A DNA stretch of 63,504 nucleotides from Stomatobaculum sp. (GTDB lineage Bacteria; Bacillota_A; Clostridia; Lachnospirales; Lachnospiraceae), in NCBI GenBank assembly GCA_017449925.1, contig JAFSYO010000160.1:1-63504 (forward strand). The letters run 5' to 3'. This document shows, in pieces, positions 25,336 to 33,727 of the stretch. The position numbers and the translations under genes are program-made. A model generated the notes under the pieces. That model saw only the letters and a list, made by a program, of their open reading frames with translations, searched no databases and was not told the DNA's origin. The first letter of the stretch is position 1. Every line of letters begins with the position of its first letter.

Positions 25336-25609
25336 GGGCGTTATTGACTGTTTTTGAAATTTCCGTACCCTTCAAGAGCTGGAAAATCAGAGATTCTGCC
25401 TGTTTTTAGCATTGAAAACAGCACTGTTGGGCGTTTTTAGGACAATCTTAAAAATCCGCACCCTTGTTTTTCGAAAAACAGGGGTGCGGATTTTTCAAAA
25501 CATGCTAAAAACGCCCACAGGCTTTACAATAAAGCGAAATTTTGCCTGAAAACAGCTAAAAGTGCCTGCCGGAGGGGTCCGGAATTTTAAAAATGCCTTA
25601 AAAACGCCC
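25336..25609. repeat. 274-bp imperfect palindrome built from four 37-bp repeats
   Basis: The gap between the cyclase and the DMT transporter holds four related 37-bp units starting with GGGCGTT and ending near CCGCACCC: plus-strand units at 25336-25372 and 25429-25465, minus-strand units at 25516-25480 and 25609-25573. Spacing is symmetrical (93 bp within each arm), so the whole is one palindrome centred at 25472/25473. The innermost part is a 22-bp hairpin (25450-25495) that can serve as terminator for both convergent genes. It resembles a REP cluster or MITE; I see no target-site duplication. Confidence 0.75.
25450..25495. terminator. Bidirectional terminator at the palindrome centre
   Basis: A 22-bp stem with one T-G pair and a CG tip. 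The outer ends are AAAAA and TTTTT, so either strand gives a hairpin ending in a U run. It separates the convergent genes ending at 25293 and 25621. Confidence 0.7.
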
Positions 25610-25620
25610 TCGTCAAGGGT

Positions 25621-26466
25621 TCAGCCCAGCGTGCGGAACACCGCGCAGGCTATGATAATGATGTATCCGATCAGGCTGTACAGATCGGGAAGTTCGTTCC
25701 AGAACAGAAAGCCGTACAGCGCGGCAAACACGATCTGGGAATAGTCGAAGACCGATATCTCTTTCGCCGGCGCGTAGCTGTAAGCCTTGGTCAGGGAGAG
25801 CTGTGTTCCCGCCGCCAGAAGTCCCACTATAATGAGACAGACGATCTGTATTCCTGCGGCGTGGACATCCGAGCGCAGTACAAAGGGGAGGGATACCAGG
25901 CAGGAGAACAGCGAAAAACACGTTACTGTCAGCGGAGCCGGGATGCCGTGGAGTCCGACTTTCCGCACGAAGGAATAGGCTGTGCCAGCAAAAAAACCTC
26001 CGCCCAGGCCGATCAGTGCCGGAAGACTTGCCATGCCTCTGCCCGGCTTCACCACCAGTGCCGCGCCGAATACCGCGAGGGCGACGCACAGGATATCGCG
26101 GAGCGAAGGCCTTTCCCCAAGGATCCAGATGCTCATCAGGACACTGAAGAAGGGAGAGGTCTTGTTCAGCATGTTCGCGTCTGCGATCCCCATGTGGTCA
26201 ATGGTCCAGAGATAGACGATCATGCCGGTGCAGCCGAAGAGGCAGCGGCAGAACATATCCAGCCGCTCGCCTTTCCGGATCCGGAAGGGAATTCCGGACC
26301 GGAACAGAATCGTCCCCGTAACCGCGGTGCTGACCGCATTCCGGTACAGAGTCTTTTCCATGGTGGGAACATCACCCGCGAGCCGTACAAAAAGAGAGAT
26401 CGTCGCAAATCCCAGGGAAGAAAGAAGGATCAGCAGGATCGCTTTCATCCGATTCGAAAGCCGCAT
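25621..26466 (-). CDS. DMT-superfamily (EamA) transporter
   Basis: A 281-aa membrane protein with ten predicted helices in two EamA repeats. The first repeat starts LLILLSSLGFATISLFVRLAG and contains MEKTLYRNAVS and LNKTSPFFSVLMSIWILGE; the second has the AKEISVFDYSQIVFAALYGF segment and ends in a short basic-free tail. Substrate cannot be predicted; relatives export amino acids or metabolites. It has no obvious operon partner, being 79 bp downstream of the small flavin-type gene on the same strand. Confidence 0.88.
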   Translation of the reverse strand: MRLSNRMKAILLILLSSLGFATISLFVRLAGDVPTMEKTLYRNAVSTAVTGTILFRSGIPFRIRKGERLDMFCRCLFGCTGMIVYLWTIDHMGIADANMLNKTSPFFSVLMSIWILGERPSLRDILCVALAVFGAALVVKPGRGMASLPALIGLGGGFFAGTAYSFVRKVGLHGIPAPLTVTCFSLFSCLVSLPFVLRSDVHAAGIQIVCLIIVGLLAAGTQLSLTKAYSYAPAKEISVFDYSQIVFAALYGFLFWNELPDLYSLIGYIIIIACAVFRTLG

Positions 26467-26545
26467 AGTAAAACCTCCTCAGGCTGGGACTCCCTGTTCC
26501 CGCTGGCCGCAGACGAGAAGCCGCCGTATGCAAAGCACGCATTCA

Positions 26546-26941
26546 TTACAGAAGACTCTCGCCGTCACCCATCACGGGGATATCCACCGCGGAGACCGCA
26601 TCAATGTGGAAAGTCATCATCTTGTTGCCGGTCTGGTCGTTATAGATGTTCCTCAGATGCGGCATCGCATCCAGCATGGCCTCTGCATATTTCGGGTCGT
26701 CCTCAAAAACGGCCTTCCCGGTATAACGGAGCCAGTGTCCGTCTTTCTTGCACGCGGCGATCTCGACCTTCGGGTTCGCCTTCATCTGCCGGTACACGTT
26801 CTTAAAATCTCCGACTCCGAAGATGACCTTTCCATCCATCTCCAGATGAGCGCCGAGGGGTCTGAGCTTCGGCTGGTCGCCGTCAGCAGTCGCAAGGAAA
26901 AAAACGCCCGCTTCTGTCAGGAAATCATTTATCTTACTCAT
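26546..26941 (-). CDS. Pyridoxamine-5'-phosphate-oxidase-family protein
   Basis: A 131-aa split-barrel flavin protein. FLATADGDQPKLRPLG at residues 15-30 and KANPKVEIAACKKDG are typical of small clostridial members of the family (often annotated NimA- or PPOX-like). Its substrate is unknown; flavin binding is a family expectation. The gene lies between the AGCS transporter and the DMT transporter, all on the minus strand. Confidence 0.85.
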   Translation of the reverse strand: MSKINDFLTEAGVFFLATADGDQPKLRPLGAHLEMDGKVIFGVGDFKNVYRQMKANPKVEIAACKKDGHWLRYTGKAVFEDDPKYAEAMLDAMPHLRNIYNDQTGNKMMTFHIDAVSAVDIPVMGDGESLL

Positions 26942-27050
26942 TTTTTATTCTCCTTTCAATGACGTAGTTCTGATTTATAAACAGCATTGTAATCTTATCC
27001 TTCGGAGAGCGCTACGTATTTGCGGTGCTTCCCGGAACTGTTTTCTTCCC

Positions 27051-28478
27051 TCAGCTCTCTTCTTTTTCCCCGCAGTCGAAGGTCACGTACGGCGGATTAT
27101 CGCCCCGTTCCTTCGCCGGCAGGTAGCGCTTCCAGAAGTCGTCGAAAAGACGGAATATCTCCTTGTGCTTTGCGGCGATGATGAAGAGGGTGATGCACAC
27201 GTAGAACGCAGAGAGCACGTCCGTGAAGGCCCACAGAAGATCCGCCTCGATATTGTAGAACACGACACAGGGGATCATGTAGTAGATCATGTAGATCGGC
27301 ATCATCTTCCGGTTGTTCTCCGTGTCCCCGAAGGCGTAGTTTACGGACTTCTCGCAGGTGTAGTACATGCCGATGATGGTGGTCCAGGCGAAGACCGCGA
27401 TGGCGATGGCAGTGAACTTACCGCCGATGGCGCCGTAGGCATTGGTGAAGGCAAGGGTAGTCAGGGCGCCGCTGGTGACGTCCGGGGTGTAGTAGGATCC
27501 GGTGAAAATGATGGTAAAGGCGGTAATGGAGCAGATCACGAAGGTATCGATGAACACCTCGCCCCATCCCCAGAGAGACTGCCGTACCGGGTGGTCTGTC
27601 TGGGCCGCAGCGTGGGCGATCATGCCGTAGCCGGTGCCCGCGTCATTGGAGTAGATGCCCCGGGCCACGCCGTACTGGATGGCGTCCCGCACCGTGGCGC
27701 CGGTGAATCCGCCGACAGCGGCCGTGGGGCTGAAAGCGCTCCGGAAAATAAGGGCCAGGACCGCCGGAACATGCTGGATGTTCAGGATAAGCACGCCGAG
27801 TCCCATGACAATGTAGAGGACCGCCATGATAGGAACGGCCTTCGACATGACCTCGGAGATCCTCTTCAGTCCTCCCCAGATGGTCGCTATGCAGGTGATG
27901 CCGATGACGATATCCGCGTAGAGCGGAGGAATTCCGAAGGCCTGGTTCATGGAGCTGGTCACCGCCTCTGTCTGAACGCAGCAGGTCCAGGGCCCGAAGA
28001 GGAAGCAGAATCCCGCCAGGAGCACTGCTCCCTTCTTCCATCCGAAGGCGTTCTTCAGCACGAAGGAGCGGTCGCAGACATACTCGTTCATGGACTTTTT
28101 GTAGTGCTCCCTGTAGCGCTGACCGATGATGATCTCACAGGCCTTTGTAGACATGCCGAAAAAGGCGGAGACCCACATCCAGACCAGCGCCCCCGGGCCG
28201 CCGCTGACGATCGCCGTGGCGACGCCGCTGATGTTTCCGGTCCCGACGGTGTTGGCCAGCGCCGTGCAGGCGGCGCGGAAGCCGGAAACCGTTCCCTCGC
28301 CCTCTCCCGCCGCGCCGATCTTCGCGAAGGTGTTCTTAAAGTTGAAGCCGATCTTCCTCTGGTAGCGGAACGCAAAGCGGACACTCAGGATGATGCCGAA
28401 AGCCAGGATCAGTATCGTCATCCAGGTGCCCCACATAAAATCGTCCAGCCAGTACATAAAATCAGTCAGTGACGCCAT
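27051..28478 (-). CDS. Sodium:alanine/glycine symporter (AGCS family)
   Basis: A 475-aa membrane transporter with about eleven helices. GTGNISGVATAIVSGGPGALVWMW (short form: GTGNISGVA) is the family signature; TEAVTSSMNQAFG and GIYSNDAGTGYGMIAHAAA are also typical of AGCS proteins, which take up alanine or glycine with sodium. It lies 69 bp downstream of the homocysteine methyltransferase gene on the same strand and is probably cotranscribed, so its substrate might instead be a methionine-related amino acid. Confidence 0.93.
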   Translation of the reverse strand: MASLTDFMYWLDDFMWGTWMTILILAFGIILSVRFAFRYQRKIGFNFKNTFAKIGAAGEGEGTVSGFRAACTALANTVGTGNISGVATAIVSGGPGALVWMWVSAFFGMSTKACEIIIGQRYREHYKKSMNEYVCDRSFVLKNAFGWKKGAVLLAGFCFLFGPWTCCVQTEAVTSSMNQAFGIPPLYADIVIGITCIATIWGGLKRISEVMSKAVPIMAVLYIVMGLGVLILNIQHVPAVLALIFRSAFSPTAAVGGFTGATVRDAIQYGVARGIYSNDAGTGYGMIAHAAAQTDHPVRQSLWGWGEVFIDTFVICSITAFTIIFTGSYYTPDVTSGALTTLAFTNAYGAIGGKFTAIAIAVFAWTTIIGMYYTCEKSVNYAFGDTENNRKMMPIYMIYYMIPCVVFYNIEADLLWAFTDVLSAFYVCITLFIIAAKHKEIFRLFDDFWKRYLPAKERGDNPPYVTFDCGEKEES

Positions 28479-28547
28479 AGTTTTTCTCCCCCCTCAGATT
28501 CCTGCAGTCTGTCTTTTACCTGCCGCCGCGGTGCGGCGGCCTCTGGA

Positions 28548-29528
28548 TCAACGGCTGTAATGCATGCTCACCGGCGCGCCTTCCTTCAGGAACCGCTCCC
28601 GGGCCTCGACGCACTGCCGCACGTGTTTCTCTACCGTGGTGCAGCAGCCGCCCACGGCCTTTGCTCCGGCTCTCAGGTAGGCAAGGGCGTACTCCCCGAA
28701 ATCCTTTCCGTCTCCGCTGCCGTGCCAGGTCTTTGTCTTCGGGTCATAAGTCTCGCCGCTGTTCGGGTAGACTCCGACGGGAATGTCCGTCGCCGAGACC
28801 ATCTCGTAGACCAGGCTCTCGATGTACTCCGGTTTCGTGCAGTTCACCCCGATCATCTTAAGATGCGGATGTCCTTTGGACAGAACCTCCGCGCACTCCC
28901 GCACCGTATTCCCCTCGTGGATATGCTTTCCGTCCCGGCAGGAAAAACTGATCCAGTAGTCCGCTCCCAGCTCCTCCGCGATCTCCGCTTCCAGAAGCGC
29001 CTCGTGAAGTGAGGGCTGGGTCTCGATCAGCAGGATGTCCGCCCCCGCTTCGTGGAGGATCTCCATCCGCCGGCGGTGAAAAGCATCCAGGACGTCATCT
29101 CCCACGCCGTAATTTCCCCGGTATTCGGAGCCGTCCGCAAGATAAGCGCCGTAGGGGCCGATGCCGGCAAGACACAGAGGCCAGACCCGTCCGGCCTTCT
29201 CTCCTTCTTCCTCCCACCACTGCTGTCTCGCTTCTTTAAAGATCTCCACCGAGCGGGCGATCAGACTCTCCGCCTCCTCCCGGGTGCATCCGTTCTCCAT
29301 GAGTCCCGGGATCGTGGCCTGGTAGCTGCAGGTGATCCCGCAGTCCGCCCCCGCGCGGAAATAGTTGAGGTGCACCGTGCGCACCAGTTCCGGCGACACC
29401 TCCAGGGCCTTCGCGGTCCAGAGCTTGGTGTTCAGCTTCGCGCCCAGGTTCTCCAGCGCCGTAGACATGGAGCCATCGATAACCATAATTCCGTTTTTCT
29501 GAATAATCTCCTGAATTTGTTCTGCCAT
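28548..29528 (-). CDS. mmuM: Homocysteine S-methyltransferase
   Basis: Transfers a methyl group from S-methylmethionine (or SAM) to homocysteine. The 326-aa protein begins with VIDGSMSTALENLGAKLN and has the three zinc cysteines of the family: IGVNCTKP and GGCCTT near the end. It is like E. coli MmuM in length, and lacks the folate and cobalamin modules of MetH. The E. coli gene is paired with the permease mmuP; here an AGCS transporter takes that place 69 bp downstream. Confidence 0.92.
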   Translation of the reverse strand: MAEQIQEIIQKNGIMVIDGSMSTALENLGAKLNTKLWTAKALEVSPELVRTVHLNYFRAGADCGITCSYQATIPGLMENGCTREEAESLIARSVEIFKEARQQWWEEEGEKAGRVWPLCLAGIGPYGAYLADGSEYRGNYGVGDDVLDAFHRRRMEILHEAGADILLIETQPSLHEALLEAEIAEELGADYWISFSCRDGKHIHEGNTVRECAEVLSKGHPHLKMIGVNCTKPEYIESLVYEMVSATDIPVGVYPNSGETYDPKTKTWHGSGDGKDFGEYALAYLRAGAKAVGGCCTTVEKHVRQCVEARERFLKEGAPVSMHYSR

Positions 29529-29662
29529 GACAGTCTTCCTCCATTATCTTCCCTTTTCTTTCTGCCGTTTTCGTTTTCTCCATCATAACATGTTTTGAGA
29601 GAAGAAATAGTATGGTAATATAAACAATAATCCGGAAATAGCTGTTATGGAGGCAGGTTGAA

Positions 29663-29887
29663 ATGGAGAAAAAGAAATCGATCCTGATCAAGGATACCAC
29701 ACGGGAGGAAAGAGAGCGTATCGTCCGGCAGGCCCTGTGGGATTCCTGCGGCACGGAATGTGAATTCTGTTCCGGATGCGACAACCGCGGCGGCGGGCGG
29801 ATCGAATCCATTTACCAGCCTTATATAGATGGAAAGAAGGAGATCCGCGAGATCAACGCGGAATACCGGGCGCCCTTTGTCAGATGA
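29663..29887 (+). CDS. Small cysteine-containing conserved protein, 74 aa
   Basis: A 74-residue protein with a ribosome-site GGAGGCAGG just ahead of ATG 29663. A basic N-terminus is followed by CGTECEFCSGCDN, with four cysteines in C-x3-C-x2-C-x2-C spacing that could bind metal, and a conserved-looking end (YQPYIDGKKEIREINAEYRA). I recall similar small proteins in Lachnospiraceae but cannot assign a function. It lies 76 bp before the nucleotidase gene. Confidence 0.65.
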   Translation: MEKKKSILIKDTTREERERIVRQALWDSCGTECEFCSGCDNRGGGRIESIYQPYIDGKKEIREINAEYRAPFVR

Positions 29888-29962
29888 GGCGAGGCGCCCG
29901 CTGTAATAAGACGCGCGAAAAACTGAAACTGACAAAGAACTTGCCTGAAAGGACACTTCTTC

Positions 29963-30547
29963 ATGACCACTAATTTCTTTGCCGCCATATCGCGGATGAA
30001 ATACATAGAACGATGGGCCCTGATGCGCTCCTCCCGGCCGGAGAATCTCTCTGAGCACGCCATGGAGGTGGCGATGATCGCCCACGCGCTCTGCACCATC
30101 GGGAACGTCCGCTACGGAAAGCAGCTGGACGCGGACCGGGCTGCTGTCATCGGCCTGTTCCACGACGCCTCGGAGATCATTACCGGCGACATGCCAACTC
30201 CTGTGAAATACTACAGCGAATCCATCCGGGACGCTTACAAAGAAGTGGAGGCCGTCGCGGAACAGCGCCTCCTTTCCCGTCTGCCGGAAGACCTGCAGCC
30301 GGTCTACCGGGAGGTCTTCGGAACTTCCGGCTCGCCCTACCTGCGCCGCCTGGTGAAGGCTGCGGACAAACTTTCCGCCCTGATCAAATGCATCGAGGAG
30401 GAAAATGCCGGCAACACCGAGTTCCGCACCGCGAAGAAGACCATCCAGGCCGCGGTGGACAAGCTCTGCGAGGAGCTTCCGGAAGTGAGGGATTTCCGGG
30501 ACGAGTGCCTGCCGCCCTACGGACACACGCTGGATGAACTGTCATAG
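29963..30547 (+). CDS. yfbR: 5'-deoxynucleotidase (YfbR, HD family)
   Basis: Dephosphorylates deoxyribonucleoside 5'-monophosphates. The 194-aa HD-domain protein has the metal ligands H32 (SEHAMEVA), H67-D68 (GLFHDASEIITGDMPTPVKY) and a later VKAADKLSALIKC Asp. The stretch DASEIITGDMPTPVKYY is highly typical of YfbR. Followed 47 bp later by the DUF4298 gene. Confidence 0.93.
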   Translation: MTTNFFAAISRMKYIERWALMRSSRPENLSEHAMEVAMIAHALCTIGNVRYGKQLDADRAAVIGLFHDASEIITGDMPTPVKYYSESIRDAYKEVEAVAEQRLLSRLPEDLQPVYREVFGTSGSPYLRRLVKAADKLSALIKCIEEENAGNTEFRTAKKTIQAAVDKLCEELPEVRDFRDECLPPYGHTLDELS

Positions 30548-30594
30548 TTTTCTTCCATCATCCCCGGATCAAAGCAGACAGAAAGGAACAACCC

Positions 30595-30864
30595 ATGATC
30601 AAACGCATCAAAGAAATGGAAGCCCGGCTGAACCGCGCCGAGCTCTGCCTGAAAAACCTGGAAGAGGCTCTGGATCAGTACGATGCTGCAAAGGAGGATC
30701 TGCGGATCCTTTCGGAGTACTATTCCGGCCCCCTCTGGCGGCAGGATTATGAAGCTGATGAAGCGCACCTGCTCCCGGAGGACCTGCCCCGCGGCGTTCT
30801 GTCCGAGGACGGTCTTTACGATCTGCTCCAGAAATACGACGAACTGAAACAGCGGCTGAAATAA
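30595..30864 (+). CDS. DUF4298-type small protein
   Basis: An 89-aa, mostly helical, acidic protein. The N-terminal half (MEARLNRAELCLKNLEEALD) is a likely coiled coil, and the middle LRILSEYYSG-LWRQDYEADE plus the LPRGVLSEDGLYDLL end fit DUF4298. Function unknown. Start ATG 30595 has a GAAAGGAAC site. It lies between yfbR and the HisD-family gene on one strand. Confidence 0.75.
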   Translation: MIKRIKEMEARLNRAELCLKNLEEALDQYDAAKEDLRILSEYYSGPLWRQDYEADEAHLLPEDLPRGVLSEDGLYDLLQKYDELKQRLK

Positions 30865-30904
30865 CGGCTCCGGAAACGGCAGCCCGAAACGAAAAGAGGA
30901 TCCC

Positions 30905-32164
30905 ATGCGGTACATTAAAAAAGGAAAAGAACGGACGAAGGAAGACACCCGCGCCCTCCGGCGCACCGTCTCCGACATCATTGAAAACGTACAGGAAAAC
31001 GGCGACAAGGCGCTGGCAGAATACAGCGAAAAGTTCGACGGCTTCGTGAGAAAGTCCCTCCGGGTATCCGAAGAGGAGATCGATGCCGCCCTGGCGAAAC
31101 TGACTGCGGAGGAAAAGCAGGACCTTGAGGAGGCGCTTTACAATATCCGCTCCTTTGCGGAGGCGCAGCTTCAGACCATCCGGGACCTTCCGGATTTTGA
31201 GCCTGTTCCCGGCGTGCATCTGGGACACCGGGTCCTTCCGGTGCAGTCCTGCCTCTGCTATGTTCCGGGAGGCCGCTTCCCCCTTTATTCCACTGCCCTT
31301 ATGCTTATCACTCCCGCGAAGGCGGCGGGGGTGAAGCGCGTGGCAGCCTGCGCTCCCGTGGTGCACGGCACCGGCGATATCCACTATAAAACACTGGCGG
31401 CCATGCATCTTGCCGGCGCAGACGAGATCTACGCCGTGGGCGGCGCCCAGGCCATTGCCGCTTTCTCCTACGGCACGGAATCCATCGCCCCGGTGGACGT
31501 GATCGTCGGCCCCGGCAACCAGTACGTGGCGGAGGCGAAGCGCCAGTGCTACGGCCAGGTGGGCATCGACTTTGTAGCCGGTCCCAGCGAAGTGCTGGCT
31601 GTGGCGGACGGCGGCGCGGACCCGCAGGTCCTGGCCGCGGATCTGCTGGCCCAGTGCGAGCACGATCCCAATGCGAAGGCGATCCTTCTGGCTACAGAGG
31701 AAGACCTGGCCCGGCGGACCATCGAAGAGGTGGAAAAAGAACTTTCCTGGCTCCCCACCGCCTCCATCGCCCGCTCTTCCTGGGACACCTTCGGCGAAGT
31801 GGTGGTCCTGGACAGTCTGGAGGAAGCCATTCAGACCGCAAACGACTACGCCCCGGAACATCTGGAGATCAATCTCCGGGATCCGGACGCCGTCATTGAA
31901 AAGCTTTACAACTACGGCTCCCTCTTTATTGGCGGAAACACGGCGGAGGTGTTTGGAGACTACGCCTCCGGCACCAACCACACACTTCCTACCATCAAAG
32001 CGGCCCGTTATACCGGCGGCGTCTATGTGGGCACCTTCCTGAAGGTCTGCACCCACCAGAGTATGACCCCGGAAGCTTCCAAAAAGATCGCCCCCCTCGT
32101 GAACCGCATGGCCCTTGGGGAAGGACTCATCGGTCACGCCGAAGCCGCGAAAAGGCGGTTCTGA
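30905..32164 (+). CDS. HisD-family dehydrogenase, closest by motif to sulfopropanediol dehydrogenase (HpsN-like)
   Basis: A 419-aa NAD-dependent alcohol dehydrogenase of the histidinol-dehydrogenase fold. Zinc ligands are present (Q and H in [18 protein letters not shown]). However, no other his gene is near, and several stretches match the HpsN subgroup better than true HisD: YIKKGK at the start, [38 protein letters not shown] and [21 protein letters not shown]. HpsN oxidises dihydroxypropanesulfonate. Histidine synthesis cannot be excluded. It is followed by a bidirectional terminator. Confidence 0.75.
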   Translation: MRYIKKGKERTKEDTRALRRTVSDIIENVQENGDKALAEYSEKFDGFVRKSLRVSEEEIDAALAKLTAEEKQDLEEALYNIRSFAEAQLQTIRDLPDFEPVPGVHLGHRVLPVQSCLCYVPGGRFPLYSTALMLITPAKAAGVKRVAACAPVVHGTGDIHYKTLAAMHLAGADEIYAVGGAQAIAAFSYGTESIAPVDVIVGPGNQYVAEAKRQCYGQVGIDFVAGPSEVLAVADGGADPQVLAADLLAQCEHDPNAKAILLATEEDLARRTIEEVEKELSWLPTASIARSSWDTFGEVVVLDSLEEAIQTANDYAPEHLEINLRDPDAVIEKLYNYGSLFIGGNTAEVFGDYASGTNHTLPTIKAARYTGGVYVGTFLKVCTHQSMTPEASKKIAPLVNRMALGEGLIGHAEAAKRRF

Positions 32165-32175
32165 ACACAGCACAC

Positions 32176-32210
32176 AAAAAAGAGGAGCTCATTATCTGCT
32201 CCTCTTTTTT
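32176..32210. terminator. Bidirectional terminator after the HisD-family gene
   Basis: AAAAAAGAGGAGC (32176-32188) and GCTCCTCTTTTTT (32198-32210) pair perfectly around a 9-nt loop, giving a U-run on both strands between convergent genes. Confidence 0.88.
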
Positions 32211-32261
32211 ATTTCCTTTACTATTCCCTTTTGCCTCGTCAGCTTTGTTCCATCAGCATTA

Positions 32262-32867
32262 TCAGCGGGCGAAGAAGGTCTCCGTGCCCTGGGTGTAGTC
32301 GACAATGCGGAAGTTGTTCGTGTCGATGAAATCGAGCTTCTTCTGATGGTCAGCAGACTCATAGCTGTACTGGGTGTTATAGTTGTAGAAAGCCTCGGTG
32401 GTCTGTTCATTGTTCCCGTAATAGCTGGTGACAAAGCAGCCGCCGTTGAAATTCACGTCCACCGGGAAGTCATTCGCTCCATAGGTATTGACGCTGCCAT
32501 CCGCGTATTTCTGGCTTGTGGTGTGGTATCTTCCGCCAACCCTCGAGTAATCAGTCTCGACCGGCATTCCGTTCTGGTAGTCGATGGTGACCACATTTCC
32601 GTCTTTGACCCAGGCGCCCTCGCCGTTCACATAATAGCCGTCCGGAGTCGTCCCATACGTCTTGACACAGCCGTCGTTTTCAAAGTAATAGCACTTGGCT
32701 GTCCCGTCGGTTCCGTAGATCCAGTTCCATCCGTTAAGTGCGTAGTCATATCCGGTATTGTAAAACCACCTTCCGTTCATATTCACCCATTCACCTGCGA
32801 AGGCGGTGCTTGTCATCATAACTGCTGCTGCGATTCCTGCGATTCCTGCAATAAGTTTCTTCATCAT
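32262..32867 (-). CDS. Small exported wall-binding protein
   Basis: A 201-aa protein with a signal peptide (MMKKLIAGIAGIAAAVMMTS, cut after TAFA). The mature part starts GEWVNMNGRWFYNTG, followed by Y/G/W-rich choline-binding-type repeats (YYFENDGCVKTYGTTPDGYYVNGEGAWV, quoted only for its type) and an unrecognised C-terminal half. The first residues after cleavage are like those of the 19892 protein (GEW). It is monocistronic; the 297 bp upstream are AT-rich and hold the divergent promoter of the XRE-cupin gene. Confidence 0.75.
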   Translation of the reverse strand: MMKKLIAGIAGIAAAVMMTSTAFAGEWVNMNGRWFYNTGYDYALNGWNWIYGTDGTAKCYYFENDGCVKTYGTTPDGYYVNGEGAWVKDGNVVTIDYQNGMPVETDYSRVGGRYHTTSQKYADGSVNTYGANDFPVDVNFNGGCFVTSYYGNNEQTTEAFYNYNTQYSYESADHQKKLDFIDTNNFRIVDYTQGTETFFAR

Positions 32868-33044
32868 TGATTTTTTCCTCTCTACTTTTTTTTAGTTTTT
32901 ATAGTTTTGTTTTTTGTTGCTGTTATTTGTTTGATGTGTTGTTTGTTATTTATTTAACTTATGGGCATATCATACCACAGAAAAAGTCACACAAACAACA
33001 CATTGCTGAGTTTTTTTATATTAAACTTTAAATTTAAAATTATC

Positions 33045-33072
33045 TTGCATTCTCCTGCCCATCAGGTATAAT
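33045..33072 (+). promoter_or_regulatory. Promoter of the XRE-cupin and pot genes
   Basis: TTGCAT (33045-33050), a 16-bp spacer and a perfect TATAAT (33067-33072), about 93 bp ahead of the regulator's start. The rest of 32868-33044 is AT-rich and shows no gene. Confidence 0.65.
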
Positions 33073-33164
33073 AATGGTGCTGTTTAGAATAAATAAAATC
33101 CTTGATTAGTAATTTTAAACCAGCAGCTATTGATACAGAAATTATTAATACAGAGGCAATAGAG

Positions 33165-33701
33165 ATGAAAGTCGGTCAGAGAATCAGGCAGCTGAGAACG
33201 AAAAACAACTTAACACAGGAAGAGCTGGCGAGCCGCTGCGAACTTACCAAAGGCTATCTTTCCCAGCTGGAGAACGATCTGGCGACGCCTTCCCTGCCGA
33301 CCCTGCAGGACATCGTCGTGGCCCTGGGCACCAACATGTCCCAGTTCTTCAAGGAAGATGAACGCCAGGAAAAGGTGACCTTCGAGGAAAGCGACTTCTT
33401 CGTGGACGAAAAGGACGGCTACACCATCCGCTGGATCGTGCCGAACGCCCAGAAGAACGAGATGGAGCCGATCCTGGTGGAGATCCAGCCGGGAGAAAGT
33501 TCTCAGCCCATGCAGCCCCACGAAGGGGAGGAATTCGGCTATGTGCTGGGAGGAAGGATCTCCCTCGTAAACGGCAAAGAAGAATATCCCCTGAAAAAGG
33601 GCGAGACTTTTTATATCCGCGGAGACTATGAGCACATTCTCAGGAATACGGGCAGCCACACGGCCCAGATCCTCTGGATCTGCACCCCGCCCATGTTCTG
33701 A
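33165..33701 (+). CDS. XRE-cupin regulator (PuuR-like)
   Basis: A 178-aa regulator: Cro/C1-type helix-turn-helix at residues 1-60 ([21 protein letters not shown]) and a C-terminal cupin sensor ([25 protein letters not shown]) at 100-175. This layout is that of PuuR, the putrescine-responsive repressor. The start at ATG 33165 is chosen because the family begins at [15 protein letters not shown] lies 8 nt upstream. It directly precedes potABCD (26 bp to potA), supporting polyamine-responsive control of the operon. Confidence 0.9.
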   Translation: MKVGQRIRQLRTKNNLTQEELASRCELTKGYLSQLENDLATPSLPTLQDIVVALGTNMSQFFKEDERQEKVTFEESDFFVDEKDGYTIRWIVPNAQKNEMEPILVEIQPGESSQPMQPHEGEEFGYVLGGRISLVNGKEEYPLKKGETFYIRGDYEHILRNTGSHTAQILWICTPPMF

Positions 33702-33727
33702 ATCTATCAATACGGAGGACATTTCCC

